Below, piece after piece: positions 30,336 to 47,239 of a stretch of 64,000 nt of DNA. Each line of letters opens with the position of its first letter. The first letter of the stretch is position 1. The stretch is from NCBI GenBank assembly GCA_019321725.1, contig CM033120.1, positions 10,806,716-10,870,715 on the forward strand, given 5' to 3'. The notes beneath the pieces were generated by a model, which searched no databases, was not told the origin of the DNA, and worked only from the letters and a program-made list of their open reading frames with translations. Source of the DNA: Paulownia fortunei (Eukaryota > Streptophyta > Magnoliopsida > Lamiales > Paulowniaceae). The position numbers and the translations under genes are program-made.

Positions 30336-33300
30336 CACGGGAAGTACAAACATTACGAAGTTGCTGCTCTAGTGACAAAATTGGTTAATATCCTTCTACA
30401 AAATAAAAGTGGATAGTTACCATAAAAAACCAAAGTAGAACTGTGTATTTACAATTTTTTCATAGTAAAGAACTATTATTTGAGTTTTAGTACATTATGC
30501 AGCGTATCATTTAACATTATAACATACTTTGATAAAGAGTAAGACACGGACCGAATATTAGGTTTGAAGACCGAAAAATATTTTGATTCATATGAAATAA
30601 AACTATAAGAATTTAAAAAGGGACAAAATTATGAATTCTATTTAACTTGGGTATAAAATTAGAATTATATGGACTTGATAGGGCACAATCATAGTAATTT
30701 TTCTGAATTTTTGAAAATAACTCGAATAAAATATAATATTTTCATATGACGTTGGAATCTTGTATATATTTTTTATTTATTTTTATAAATAGTAATATGA
30801 AAAAATCTCCTAAACTTTTCGTTGATAAAGTCATTTATTTTTGATATATTATTCCCATTTTAGTAAAAATTATGTTATACTAACTTGTTTTTCTATTTTT
30901 TCAGGACATATATATAATTTCATTAGATAATAAAATTCATTGACAATCTTTAAACATAAATGCATTATTCTTATAAAAATAATTATGTATTTTGTATCGA
31001 TATATTTTTTAAGTAATCGCAAATTTTAAAGATTTTATCATTTTTTTTAAAATTATTTCAAATAATATCCCAATTATGAATTTTAAAAATCATTGAATTA
31101 TTTCTAATGGCACAATTAGCAGGTCCACCCCCTATTCGCTCCGTCTCCCAATAAAGACATATGACTTATTGCATAAAATAAGTCCGTCTAGGTATTCACA
31201 ATTTGTTAGGCTAACTACTAAAGATAAAATTAGTTGTAATTATTTTGGTCCACCAAAGAAGAAATGTGAGCCACTCAGGATTGCCATTTTTATATTGCCA
31301 ACAATATAATTAACAATTAATCAACAAGCTTTTGACATAATATAACTTATAACTGTTTTTAGGAAATTGAATACTACAAATTATGATTGAAGGGTATAGA
31401 TGGTCCAAAATTGTCCGTTGTTTGGGGGGGTGGATGCCAGGTCGGACTACTTTGAATCATTGGATTAAACATGAACCCCATTAGCGCTGCAAATCCCATC
31501 ATTAATCTCAATAATCCACCACCTTAATCCAAGTCAAAATATTGATAGCTTTTTCTAAGTGCAGTGCATAGTGACGCAATAAGGGTGCAATTGGCTTTGG
31601 TGGGATGAGGAGAAGAAGAAGAGAGTGAATATATTTGTGGAGGAAGATATTTGGTGGAAGTACTTTTTTGATTTCATATTTTTCTCGTAAATACTGAATA
31701 TTGCTGTTTTTAATATTATTTTAAAAATATAATAGAAAAAAATAATACATATTTTTAACCCTAATTTTCAAAGTCTGTATGACTACATTTCATTTTCCAA
31801 AAAACAAAGCTTCATTTTTGAAAAAACACGACGGATTTTAGAATAAGTAAATCGATATGGTTTTTGAAAATAAAATTTCAAACCGTTGTTAATTCAACTG
31901 GTCAAATAATGCAAATTCAAATATATTTTCATCATAAAAAATGATGAAAATTGTTTCTCATCTTTATAAAATATTTTAAAAAATGAATCTAAACGTAATG
32001 TAAGGGTCCAAGAAAGGCCAATTTTTTGTCCTTTTTTTAATTTTTTTTTGTATTTTAATAGGATTTTCTTTTAATTTACTAAAATATGGTATAAATATGT
32101 AAGATAAGATGGGGAATGATATTTTTCACTAATAAGCTAAATAAGAAAAATAAAATAAAAGTGCATAAATCCATGTATACACATAATTAAAAGGGCATAT
32201 AATAATTTTTTAAATCATTTTCCTTTTTATGAAAGAGAAAAATAGAGAAATAAGACTTTTTCCAACTTTTTCAGTTATTTTGATTCAAATTGAGCATAAA
32301 GGTCCTTTTCTAAAGTACTCCTCATTACCCGGCCCAAGAACCAGAGAGAATAGAAGAGGAAAACGTTTAATGGGAGTTTGTTCGTTGAGTGGACCGGTGC
32401 ACGTGCAATCATGTAGCACATAATTATTATGGAAGTGGGACATAAAAAAGTATCCAAAATTCTATCTTGGTTGGATAATGGTAAAATACATCAGAAATTC
32501 ATTGATGCTATTATTTTAAATATTTTAAAATAAAATTTTATTTTTTAATATATGATAAAAAAATCATATTACTAAAGTATCTTTCAACTATTACTTTTAG
32601 AACTATATTATAATACTCAAGATTTTACTTTTTCAACTATAATATGAAACAATAATATTGAAACCGAGGGTGTAACATTTATTTGATGTAATTTTTTTGG
32701 TAAATAAAAGGTAGGCGTGACAAATGCAATATCTCTTTGGGCTGTAAAATATTAAGATTGATAAATAACTATTGTTTGCAAGAATAGATCGTTACAATAG
32801 CCTCCTATTATCAAATTGAAGCTCCTCTACTAAAGAGATTATCACTTGTTCACGGACCACTACCTAGTCATTCATTTCTATATTTATACAGAAAAGGGGT
32901 TTTCAAAAATTCCACACAAGATCAGATACAAACATTTGGAGCAAGAATACGAAAAGTGTGACACCTTGACATTTTATTAGTGAAAAATTATATCTTTAAG
33001 AAAAAAAAACGAGATAAAGTAATTTTAGATAATGTGTTTGAATGAAGAATAAAATTTTAATAATTACATATAGATGTTTAGATATAAATATATATTTTTA
33101 AAAAAAACATCTTTTTAAATGATTTTTTTTAGAGAAACTATATCTAAATACATTATTGTGAAAAAAACTTATCTTGGGATCGAATTTAGAAAAAAAAAAT
33201 CAGACAATAGATTGAATTTGGGTCGGACTGAATTTGAAAATAAAAAATTCAGGAATCGATCAAACTCATTTATACTGTTAAAATCAGTTCTCAATGGGAT

Positions 33301-34720
33301 GAGTTTGAATTTGGACCCAATTCATTACTATCCCTAAATTCTGGATCCGCCCCATACATCCCTAAAATAACTTCATATACTGCCTAAGCTAACACCAAAC
33401 AAGCAGACGATTGATTAAATGAGGGGGTTGTTAGGTTCGGTGCCGTGCGTGCGACTGAGGAAAAAAGGAAGCAGAAAAAGGAAAGGATAGTAACTAAAGA
33501 AAGAAGAGAGGTCTTTCCAGTTTCCATAAATGGGGCCTCTGCCCCTTGATTTTTGGCCTTTGCACGTTGGGGGGAAGTGGGGATGGGCATCTCTTTCTCC
33601 ACTGTTGAGGTGAGAACTATTCAACACTTTGTTGGGTTACACACCACAACACAGAGTCAACTACTTTTCTCTACAGTACTACCTCCAATACATCTTTCTA
33701 TACCAACTTTTTAACTTGTGTGACTCAATTCATTCATTCATTCATTCAATCACTCTCTCTCTCTCTCCTTGTGTGTGTTAAGTTAATTGCAAATTGCAAT
33801 ATATCGATATTATTAGCATTCAATACTTATTTATTTTATGATATTTTCAACATGAATAGAAAAAAAAAATGAGATTTTGTTTGAAATTGGTTCGATTCCA
33901 GTTTTCATGTTTCAATAAACAATAATGAGAAGATTTACTATTTAAAAATATAATGAAATTGCAATGTATGTTTGAGTTTAATTTTGAAAGAGACAATTTC
34001 TATTGTAAATATCATATCTTGTCTGCTTAATAGTGTCACATTATTATTTTATATTATTAAATATTATTTTTAAATTAAATACTAAATGAAGTGTATATAT
34101 ATATATGTGTGTGTGTACATATAATAATGATTAGGATTTTATTATAATATTTTGAGATGAATGAAAATAGTTTTAAAGAATTCAGTATTTGTATGTTTCG
34201 AAAATACCGAAACTATTAGAACAAATGAAATCAAATGCAAACAAGTTTAATACTCTTGAAAATGTGTTTTGGTGGGTACATTTTCATTTTTCAAGTTTGA
34301 TCAGTAATTTTGAAAATCAAATAATTAATATTTATCATGAAAATGGGTAAAAAAAATATAAATTTAGAATATCAAATAATAAAAATTGAATTTTTTTCCG
34401 TGAGAATGAAAACAAACGACTTATACATGAACTGTAAATTTATCATTTGTCATACTATTAGTAAATAACTTATTAATTATAATTAATAATCAAATTGTGA
34501 AGAAGTGTAAATAAGACGATGTAGTGATACTCAATATAAAACCTCAACCATAGAGTCGTGTGGCCCCATTATTTGAATTATTCATGTAAAATAACTCCAA
34601 CAAAATTCCATTTTTTGAATTTATTTCATCCAAAGTGCTAACTCTCCATTGATTTTTCAGGCAATGGTTCTCCTTGTGCTAAACAAAGCTTTTTTGGACG
34701 AAGTTAAGAAATTGAGTCTA
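30336..34720. other. gene-free AT-rich interval
   Basis: No host gene supported. Simple repeats (ATTC)n and (CT)n lie at about 33730-33768. 33180-33336 has GGGTCGGA and GGACCCAA words and ends CTATCCCTA, resembling one end of the hAT family at 19 kb, but no matching left end or target duplication was found. Confidence 0.4.
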
Positions 34721-34729
34721 ATGTATATA

Positions 34730-35090
34730 TTACAAAAAATAAAAATTGATGGGCCATAATGGGAAGGCTTAATAGCTAAGTTTAAGAGTTCTTTTTGAAT
34801 TATGAATAAAAATAAAGATAGAACTCAATAGGTTAAATTCATTAAATTCATTGATTATTATGAAAGTTGAGTTATAATGCTTAAACTGCTTCGATAAAGT
34901 CCTAATGCCAAAGCTCATGAAGATCATCAAATATACTTATAAATATCTCTGGTCCTCATAATTAAAATATATGCGATTAATTAAGCATTTTTCTACTTTC
35001 AGATTCTCTTTGATTTACATCTTTTATTTCGGATCTGAGTTGACCGTTGGAGGATTTTCACCCGCCAAACCCTCAGCTCTCTAATGATTT
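34730..35090 (+). repeat. LTR-like remnant, gypsy type
   Basis: A TATA-like ACTTATAAATATC at about 34937-34949 is followed by a block near 35035-35075 (TGAGTTGACCGTTGGAGGAT and CACCCGCCAAACCC). This order is typical of the promoter and R/U5 region of plant gypsy LTRs. No ends or target duplication can be fixed and no coding sequence follows. Confidence 0.35.
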
Positions 35091-36574
35091 TTTATAATGC
35101 AGACATAAACTCACTTAACAATTCAAATTTAACAAAAATACTACTATAAGGAGTGACACACATCAAAAATAAATTTACTCAAATATAAAATTTGGAATAA
35201 TTGTGTGCCGCGAGTCCAAAATAAAATAATAAATAAAGTAGTAATTATATGTTGCCATGCAACTTATTTATGTGCAAAATATCACTAAAATTAAACCTAA
35301 AAATTTACTACGTCAAGACGAAACAAAATCACTAATTCGCATCAGAATCAACCTTGGGCCGCTTGTCGTCATACCATGTCATCGGCCAGTGACAGGTATT
35401 TGGGCTGTAAAAGGTTGATTGTTTCTGGACTAATTTATGTACTGATCCATCTTGACATGCAACTCCGAGTCCAAAAGTCTTGGGGACAATATTTAACCAA
35501 ACGAAACGATACTTTGAGCGTTGGGCTTGAGCCTCCAATTAATGAAATTACATTGAAAAAAATAATTGATTATTCCTTGTGGATGACTTGCTATTTCTCA
35601 TAAAAGAGGTCAAGAATTTTAATATAGATTGTGAATCAATTATTTTTGTGTTGAAGAACTTCAAGCTAGTTAATTTTTAGGTTAGATTACGAGGATGAAC
35701 TCACCTTTTGAATAATAAATATTATTATGATCATGTTCATATTATATTACCTTCGTCGATACAATTAGGGGTAGTGGCAGAGCTGGGGTTGGCGGCCCAT
35801 TGCATGTCCTAACTCCATTTTTTTAAAAAATTAGTATTAATTTAATATATAAAATTATTAAATTTTAAAAATTTGCTCTTTAAATAATAAAAAATATTTT
35901 TTTAATTTACTATTTTAAAAAACATAATTCTCACCCCTGTATCAATTTTCTGGCTCCCCACCTAAATTGGGGAAGGAGTTGGTTTTCGTTCGCATACAAT
36001 TTATTTATGGATCCAACATGCATGAATCTATGATGAAGGACTACTATTTCTTTAAGATTTATTGCTCTAAATACTTGCGAAACTCTGAATACTTACAAAA
36101 TCCCAATTAAAAGTCAGAGACTCGTACTGTTTTTTTCCTTCTTAATTATTTTAAGTGACAATTACCTAGCCATCACTCGAAGTTTGGTCAAATTATCACA
36201 AAAATTTTGCCACTCTCATAAACAAGAAAAAAAAGGAATTAAATCATAATAAAAATTTGTGTGGACAAAATCAACCCTCTATATTAGATTTTCAAAAAGA
36301 GAGACCAGACGTCTAAGGATATTTTCAAAAAAGCACCATATTGTTGCTGACATCATTAAACTTTGGGCCTAAAAAAGATTGAAAAGGAATTTTTTTTAAT
36401 AAAAACATGACGGACAGGAGGTGTCAATGTAATTACACAAAATATAATTTTTTTTAAAAATAATTTGATCAAACATATGGAAATATCTATGTAATTATCC
36501 CTTATTTTAATCATTGCAATAAATGATTTAATTTAGGCTACATTGTGATAAAGCCACAACATAAATAGTTAAGT

Positions 36575-36785
36575 ATTTTTTGGATGGTCGAATGGTGTTG
36601 GATAAGAATTTGAGGGTGAAGGTTTCAAGTTCGAATCCCCTATACCACTCAATATTTGTCCGTCGCACCACACTTGCCTAGTGTAATTTACCCTTTCATG
36701 TGGTTTGCGTGCTATTGCACAGAAGCGGGATTTACACAATGCATATAATAGTTGTGGGTTTCTCATCATAAAAAAATACATAAAT
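36575..36785 (+). mobile_element. tRNA-derived SINE
   Basis: The pol III A box TGGTCGAATGG (36585-36595) matches TRGYNNANNGG exactly, and the B box GTTCGAATCC (36629-36638) matches the consensus with 33 bp between them. A 120-bp tRNA-unrelated tail follows and ends near an A-run at 36771-36780. Size, internal promoter and A-rich end fit a plant SINE. No clear target duplication was found, so the limits are approximate. Confidence 0.7.
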
Positions 36786-37793
36786 TTTTGAAAGTATTAT
36801 AGTTACTATTTTTGATATACATATATTTAATATAAATTTATTATTTAAATATTTTATTTTTTATAAAATAAAATACTTAACTTTCATCCATATACACAAT
36901 ATTACCATTTTCTAGTTTACATGAATTTATAACCGTTCGTTGAAGCAAGCTAAAATGAAGGTTGGAGTTTAGTGTATTAAGTGGTTTGCCGACGATCTAG
37001 TACTTCTTTTGCTCGTGGTACTGAATCAATCGACTGCTCAAAGGCACATTGGAATTTTCCTACATAGTTGTATTGTACAATGTGCTACAAATATAGTACA
37101 TTCATAAATAATAAGTTTAACATCAGATTTTATTTGAATTATAACAACTGAATTAGCAATTTCACAATAAAAGCACCAAATTAAAAAAAAAATCCTATTT
37201 TAGAAATTAATTTTGCTTCGTACACAACTATAAAAAAAACACTTAGGTCATGTTTGGATTTAGAATTTAGTGTTACCAAAATAAATTAAAATCACATATT
37301 TTTCTTTTAACTCGAGGAAGTAATAGTATTGCCTTTTGAGAACAATCGAATATAATATGAATAAATAAATATATAAATAATTATTTTATATTTAATAACT
37401 ATATTCTCACAAGTAAATCCATGTTTATTTCACTAAAATTTGAACCCAAACATATAAATTAGTTGATGGCTAATTAAAATACATAACTTGATAGACAAAC
37501 AAGGTGTTAAAATTTCTGTTACTTAGCACAGAAGAATTCCTACTTTTATGAAATATCCACACCTCAAAATAGTTAACATTCTTCCCACGTTCAAATCCCC
37601 TTCTTTCTAATTTCACCTCTCTTTTCTCAGAAAGAAGGGAAAGAGAAGTCTCTCCACCTTCTTTCTACGAAATAATTAAATCCTTTTTTCATCGGCAATT
37701 CGTTGAAAATCAATCGATTTAATTGTTATTTGTTTGGTTTCTCGGATCCTCTTGTTTTTTGACATCGGTTTTGGTGTTTGATCCGGAGAATCC
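36786..37793. other. upstream region and leader of the Rab2 gene
   Basis: No ORF is supported. 37590-37680 is CT-rich and is followed by the start codon at 37794, as expected of a plant 5' leader. I could not pick a clear TATA box, which is usual for housekeeping genes. Confidence 0.45.
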
Positions 37794-40953
<3,160 letters not shown>

Positions 40954-42468
40954 AAGTTGAATTGATTCTTTAAACGTATCTTCTTATACAACTGAAAAAA
41001 AGAAAGAAAAAAAAAAAAGCAGCAGATCATTTTGTGATTTTTTTGTGTTTCAAATAGGTCTTGATATGTCTTTACCATGCAAGGTTGTCTTTTAATGTTT
41101 TGATTTACAGAACAATGAAATATGTTAAAAAGAGTAACAAATTAAACCGAGGGACTCTTTTCTATCAAATTCTGATGTACGTATTTGTTTGTTATGTAAT
41201 TGGTTAAGTTCGAATTGGTTTGGACTGCATTAGAAGTTGAAAGTCAACTCTATTAATGTACAAGGCAACCGAAGCGACATTACTGGTCCATAGAATATAG
41301 ATGATAGAAACTTGGAATAAGAAAAATAAAATAAAAAATAGAGATAGAGATAGATAGAGGAAAACAGAAGGTTACTTGCCTTCATGAAAAATTCATGGGT
41401 TGGAAAAAACTTATAAGATAGTGCCAATTGTTATTCCACATAATCTAAATAGCTATAGCAAGTTTGAAAGTCAGTTTAGCTGAAGCCATACTCTTTTGGA
41501 GAAGATATATTATTACTTAGTCACCATCTATTCTATTAATTAAATTACTTTAACTACTGCAACAAGGTAGCAATTCATATTTTGAACAAATAGTCAAACG
41601 GTGGAAAATTTAGGTAATTTTTTTCCACGTTTAAGAATATTCATGTGGTGAAACCTATACGAAATTCATCATTCACAAATTATTGTAAATTGCAACTGTC
41701 TGAAATTTCAAGTTCTGAAATCTCTTAAAAAGTTACTCGAAAATATCGTACATTTATGAAATTGAGGCTGCTTTGCACCCAATAATTTAGTCTGTTTGCA
41801 GACGGTCTACTCCACCATTAATACCAATTTTTAGAGAAAAAAATAAAATTTGTGGGAACCAAAAGAACTATACATGATTAAGGAGTATTCTGCGTATCAG
41901 TGGTGTACAATGATATAATGTAGTAAGAATCGAAGAAAGGCATGCATTTCCAGGATTTAGCACTATAATCGTTGTAATTTATGAATGATAGACTTTTGGA
42001 TTTGAAATTGGTAGAATTGATGAAGGAATGTTTCAATATCAACGTCTGGTCTTGCATTTTCTTGAATTTGATAATTTTGAGGGGAATTCTATATTCTCAT
42101 TTTAAGTCTTTCTTGCTTGAATTAGATTGTCTAACTTTCACCATATTTATTTGATAAAGTAATACAATTTGATTCTCATTTACTTTTTTAATAATAAAAT
42201 ATGATTTGAATTATCAAAATGTTGATATTTACTTACATAATTTGTGATATATGATTTGAATTGCCAAATAGTGCAATTTGACACTTAGTATCAGTCAAAT
42301 TAGAATATCAATTAATTCACTAATTATTTTAGGAATTAAATTTGACTAATTCCCAAAATAGAAATAGAAAATCTAAATTTAATATTTGACATGTTATTTC
42401 CACATTTCCCCATTTCACTTGCATTTACTTTGATGAATGTATAAAGTCAATAAATCTCAATTTTTTTT
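40954..42468. other. Rab2 3' region and gene-free AT-rich interval
   Basis: The Rab2 3' UTR must lie in the first few hundred bases. Beyond it no gene or bounded element is seen. Confidence 0.45.
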
Positions 42469-42760
42469 AGGCTCTTCCCAAAAGGAGTGGTTATTTGAAT
42501 TTAAATTATAGACCTTTTATATTGTTGTTGTCAAAGAGTTCTACTCATATTTTTTTTGTATAGGCTCTTCTCAAATGGAGTGTTTATTTAAATTTAACTT
42601 ATAGACCTTTTATACTGTTGTCACAGAGTGTTACTAATAGTTTTTTTCTTTTTTTTTTAAAGGCTCTTACTAAGAGTACTTGATAATATTTCTACTTAAA
42701 TTTTTTAGATAATTTATACTCTTATCTAGGAGCACTTGAGTAGTCTTTGATTTGAAACCT
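42469..42760. repeat. imperfect tandem repeat, three copies of about 95 bp
   Basis: Copies start at 42469, 42562 and 42661, each opening AGGCTCTT; the first two share TTATAGACCTTTTATA and GTTCTACT/GTTACTA-type words, the third is diverged. No coding pattern. Confidence 0.6.
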
Positions 42761-44160
42761 TTCAATAATTTGTACTCGTATAAAGGAACGCTGGAAAGTC
42801 AAAGCCAATAATGGTGAAATATGATACTATATTTTCTTTATTTTTATCATGATTGACATCACTTGAGTATTCTTATTCGTCAAAATTCATGCTTATTGAT
42901 GTGTAAGATTTACACCCATTAATTGATTACTATTTACTTGATCTTTTTAATAGTTTTCGAGATTTCTTGTGAATTTTATTATCGATTTTAATGTTGTTTT
43001 GCTGATTTGACTAAGAAGAAAAAAAGTCGATTTGAATGTACAAAAATCTGCATTCTTCTTATATATATATTTTTTAAAATTCTAGTAGGTGCTGCATAAT
43101 AAAAAATTCCCACACTCTAGTGAGGCCAGCACCCATGGAAAAAATAGGCAAAATGGCATTATCTATCTAATTTGAGTTATTCCAAGACCCTCTAAGAGAA
43201 GGAGGGTGAAAAAGAGGACAAGAAGAAAAGAAAGAAAATGAATAAGAAACAGAGAGAAAGAATTTTAGGGAAGATGAGAAAATTCTTCCAAAATTGAAGG
43301 AGAAGACAGATATAAGGAAGAAACTCATCATCTTTCAAGTTTTTTTTTTATTTTTCTTTTCTCTTTTTGATTATATTTATGAATATTGTTAAGTTATCAT
43401 TCAATTTCACCATAAACTATTTTTTTTTTTAAGATTTTGATACAACCAAATTAGGATAATTTGAATTTTCTTTTCAATTTAATAGTATGTTTATTTGATC
43501 TAGTTGAGTTTTCTAAATAGTTTTTAATATTTTCAATTATTTAACCACTAATTGAATACTAATCATATTGATCCACAAGGTGATATATGTGTCTAATTCT
43601 ATATGTAGAAAATCATAAATTGTATGTAAGATAGAAATATACTTACATAATTTGTGTAGTTTTAATTGAGATCCATAAATCCCAATGATTTATTGATTGT
43701 TTAATTCAAATAGAAATATAGTGGATTAATAATTGGTAAAATTTACATTAGACAGGTTCTCGACTATCATGTAAGAAAATAAATTTAAATTGAAGCGATT
43801 GAGTATTCAAATCAGACTAATTACGGTGAAATCATAGCTTGAAGTCTCTAAGTCATTGAAGTTCATCTTTATTTTGACTTTTGCCCATTATTCTAGTAGT
43901 AGTTTAAGTCTATTTGCATAAATTTTCATCTATTTTCGTTGTTCAAATAAAATTAGAGTTAACTCAATTTCGGTATTCAATAATTCACAGTTCTCATGGA
44001 AACGATATCCTACTCATCCACTTTATTACTTGTCTATAATAAGACATACTTGCATTTATAAAATTCACAACACTTATCTCAATGTATGTGCACGAGTTGT
44101 TAATTCTCTAGAAGTTTATGATTTGCTAATTCACAAAAAAATTGTGAGGAGAGAAAGTGG
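42761..44160. repeat. probable LTR-retrotransposon remnant and dispersed repeat copy 3
   Basis: 43965-44090 contains TTCGGTATTCAATAATTCACAG, then a block that reads like GGAACGAT-CCTACTC...TTTATTACTTG...ACTTGCA, a sequence order I know from the region near the LTRs of some plant retroelements. Part of it matches 42-150 of the window. No ends, target duplication or coding sequence were found, so the class is uncertain. Confidence 0.3.
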
Positions 44161-46004
44161 TTTTGGATGAGGCAATACTTTATTTTAAAATAGTTATTCA
44201 AATTTTTTTCTTTTGATTATTTTTTTATCACTCATGCACTTTTTAAAATATATATAAAAAGATAACGTGTTGAAAACGTGGCATGTCGTGATTTTGGATG
44301 AGTGTGTTCAAAACATATCGGACACGGCATAAATAGTGTGTTCAACTTGGACGTATTGATTTTTTTTATTTAATGTATTTACACACCAAGTGGCTTGTGG
44401 GACACATATTGAAAGCGTGTCATATATACATGACCCAATATTTGATATATGTCTAATATGTTTAGAACATACTTTCTGAATGAAATATTTATTTAAAATC
44501 AGTTTAATTGATTGCTCTTATCTTAATTTCCTTATTTTTAATCATCTTGACAAAGCAAAAACGACTACATTTTTATGGAAATTGAAGATCACGCCTTCAA
44601 GTTCAAACCTTAAGAATAAAAAATAGTATTTCAAAATATGCAAAACTCTAGAATATTGAAAGAAAACGTCCTCAACAAGTAATTATAAGTAGATTTTCTT
44701 AACCCTAACTCTAAGCTGAAGAGGTCCACAAACGTACAATTTTAAACGGGCTTAGAAATCTACCAAATTTAGCCCAAAAATACCCTATTACTTATTAAGC
44801 TATTGTCTTATGTAAAAAGATAAAAATACGCAAAAAAAATGATCAAAAATACCATAAAAAATGAAAATGGCCTGATAGTGGCCGAAACAAAGGAATTTTG
44901 GGATGAACGATGGACCACTCAAGAAGAGTTTGAGGGATTTTATTTGCCTTGAGCAAACGATCAGTTGCATGGTTAGATCGTTTCATATTTTTTTCCAAAT
45001 TAAAAGGTTATAATTGTTTTATATTCTAATGACAAAATGGTCCCTAAATCACTTCCCATCCAACTTCTGACAGTCCAAACTCTCCCAAAATACATATAGG
45101 GTCTTATTGTGCACAACATCTTCTATATTTCGCTGATAACATATTGTTCTAAAAGTCAGTCTCAAAACTTTACGAGCATGAACTTTACGAGGAGATCTTG
45201 AGTTCAAATTTCATAAGATATATGAGTATTTATTTCGCTTATGTAAACTTATTTTCTCATTATTCATTAGAATTTATTAGTTATCGATAAATTTATTGAA
45301 TGAATTATTAATTAAAAATATTGATATAATAAGATAATCATTGCTTCTCTTAAAAAAAATTATTTTTGAAACTTGTTGAAGGAAAGTACGGAGGAAATAC
45401 TTTTACAAATATGAAAAGGTATGAAAAGGTGCCGTATAGCATAAATTCATTTATTCTTCTTTTCTTGGTTTTATCTTCGATTATGTGGCAAAACAATTTG
45501 GCCAAACAATATTTAGAAGTTTCTGCTTACAAGTAGTTTAATCACCCTGTTGCCTTTAGCTTATTTTTCTAGTTTTTCCCGACCTCATTTCATTTTTGGT
45601 TTGTTTGGTTGGTCTAAACATCTGTTTGTTTAGACTGTGATATATAAAACCAAGTCAAGTCCACTTCATATTGTTGATGAAAATTCAATTGACTAGTTGC
45701 GCACAATAAGCTAGTTTGATCTTGTCGATAACTTGTTATTGCAGCCAATCAAATTCAATGCCTGGATAAGTACAGAAAAAATAATAGAAGTTCCATACAT
45801 TTGAACGGAAATATCATGTAAAATACTGGTATGTTTCTGGAGAATTTTCAAGCTGACTAATGGGCCTGAAAATTACAAAAAATTAGACAGGGTTACGTTT
45901 GTCAGAAGTAAATTGAAATACATATTAATTATATATGAAATTATACATATATATGTATATATGTTGGAGGGTAAGCCTCTCAAATATCCCTTGGCAGGAT
46001 CAAA
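44161..46004. other. gene-free AT-rich interval
   Basis: No coding sequence or defined repeat recognised. The last 100 bp may hold the leader of the glycine-rich gene; a CTTGGCAG|G at about 45990-45998 could be a 3' splice site of a leader intron, which cannot be confirmed. Confidence 0.4.
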
Positions 46005-46301
46005 ATGGTTAGAGTCTTAGCTGTTGCAAATGGTGGGAATGTGGGAAGTGAAGCAGGTCTTGTATTTCAGGGTTCAGGGCTCATGTACATGCTCGGCATG
46101 ATTGTTTTGTACGTTTCAATTATGTCTATGCTTATCTTTGCTTGTGCTGACCATGGCTCCGGCAAGCGTCGGAAGAGAAGGAGTCGCAGTGGTGGCGGCG
46201 GAGACGGAGGTGATGGTGGAGGTGGAGATTACGGCGGTGGCGGTGATGGTGGCGGAGGCTGCGGTGGCGGCGGCGGCTGTGGTGGCGGAGGTGGAGGTTG
46301 A
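46005..46301 (+). CDS. small membrane glycine-rich protein, 98 aa
   Basis: An uninterrupted ORF with a hydrophobic segment at about residues 25-46 (MYMLGMIVLYVSIMSMLIFA), a basic patch KRRKRRSRS (about 53-61), and a tail of GGGGDGG and GGGCGGGG type to the end. GC content rises sharply over the ORF relative to the flanks, which supports real coding. An AATAAA lies at about 46518. I do not recognise the family; it resembles the many plant glycine-rich proteins with one membrane segment, and the Gly/Cys tail would probably face away from the hydrophobic N-terminus. Function is not known. The competing frame at 46102-46431 is the usual alternate reading of GGN codons. Confidence 0.65.
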   Translation: MVRVLAVANGGNVGSEAGLVFQGSGLMYMLGMIVLYVSIMSMLIFACADHGSGKRRKRRSRSGGGGDGGDGGGGDYGGGGDGGGGCGGGGGCGGGGGG

Positions 46302-46882
46302 GGTGGTGTTTTGTTGTCAGGACTGGTTAAGGGAGCTTGCCTGTTTAGTCCTGTCGATTATATTATGTAACTTAATTTTCATGCTCGCCAGAGCATATGT
46401 AAGTGTCGTAGGAAATTCTAGTCCAAATTAGGAGGCATAATTGTTTTGTTCAATTCTGTATTTAAGTTCTAATTTATTATGTTAATGGCACTTTCAGTTG
46501 TCATCTAATTTTAGCACCAATAAATTTGCATTTTTGTGGTTCATAATTATTTTTTTCTTTCAAGCAAAGATGATATTTGTCGCATATATACAAGATATAT
46601 ATTTGGGTCAAATGCAATTTCAACCTTATAAGTGTCTTCTGGCCAGTTTGATATGATAAAAATTAAAAATAATAATGGAATAAGTTTGAAACGAATTTGG
46701 TTAAATTCAAAACCTACTCCATCAATAAAAAATCAAATTTGAGACTCGCTTCGTCCTAATTCAGACCCGAAACTCGACGAATCCAACCCACTTGACCGCC
46801 AACACCAAAAACTTTGTAAAAATTCCATTTGACAATTCAAGTAATGTGATTCCAGAAGTCCCTTCCACAGCCTTTTTCATCA

Positions 46883-46928
<46 letters not shown>

Positions 46929-47239
46929 CATACACATATATAGAAAAAATATGGTCTTTTTCTCTTTATTCCAACTTTTTCCTCTTATGAATTCTTGGAA
47001 CCAAATTATGCTTGTCTTTTGATTGTTAGATGAAGATAATTTCGTAATGGGGTATTGCTTTGGATCTCGGCCTGCTCCTGCTGCTGATCCTAACCCAGCT
47101 CCACTAATCCTAATAGCCAGCCAGCGGACAAAAACAAGAATGAAATACCTAAGACTAAGTCAAAGTAAAACAACTAAATATAATATAAATAATTATATTT
47201 AAAAGTAAATATTATATATAACCAACAAGACTCATCCGA
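46302..47239. other. gene-free interval with (TC)n(TA)n microsatellite
   Basis: A compound (TC)n(TA)n tract lies at about 46882-46928. No gene seen; 46740-46800 has GAAACTCGACGAATCC-type words reminiscent of hAT subterminal sequence but without ends. Confidence 0.45.

Noticed and set aside
33180..33336. Third hAT element
   Set aside because: The right end (CTATCCCTA) looks right, but no left end or 8-bp duplication was found.
33384..33627. Overlapping 70-72 codon minus-strand ORFs
   Set aside because: No start context, homology or conserved pattern; they overlap in two frames in a slightly GC-richer patch.
46102..46431. 109-codon ORF overlapping the glycine-rich gene
   Set aside because: It is the shifted frame of GGN-rich sequence (Val/Ala-rich) and lacks its own support.
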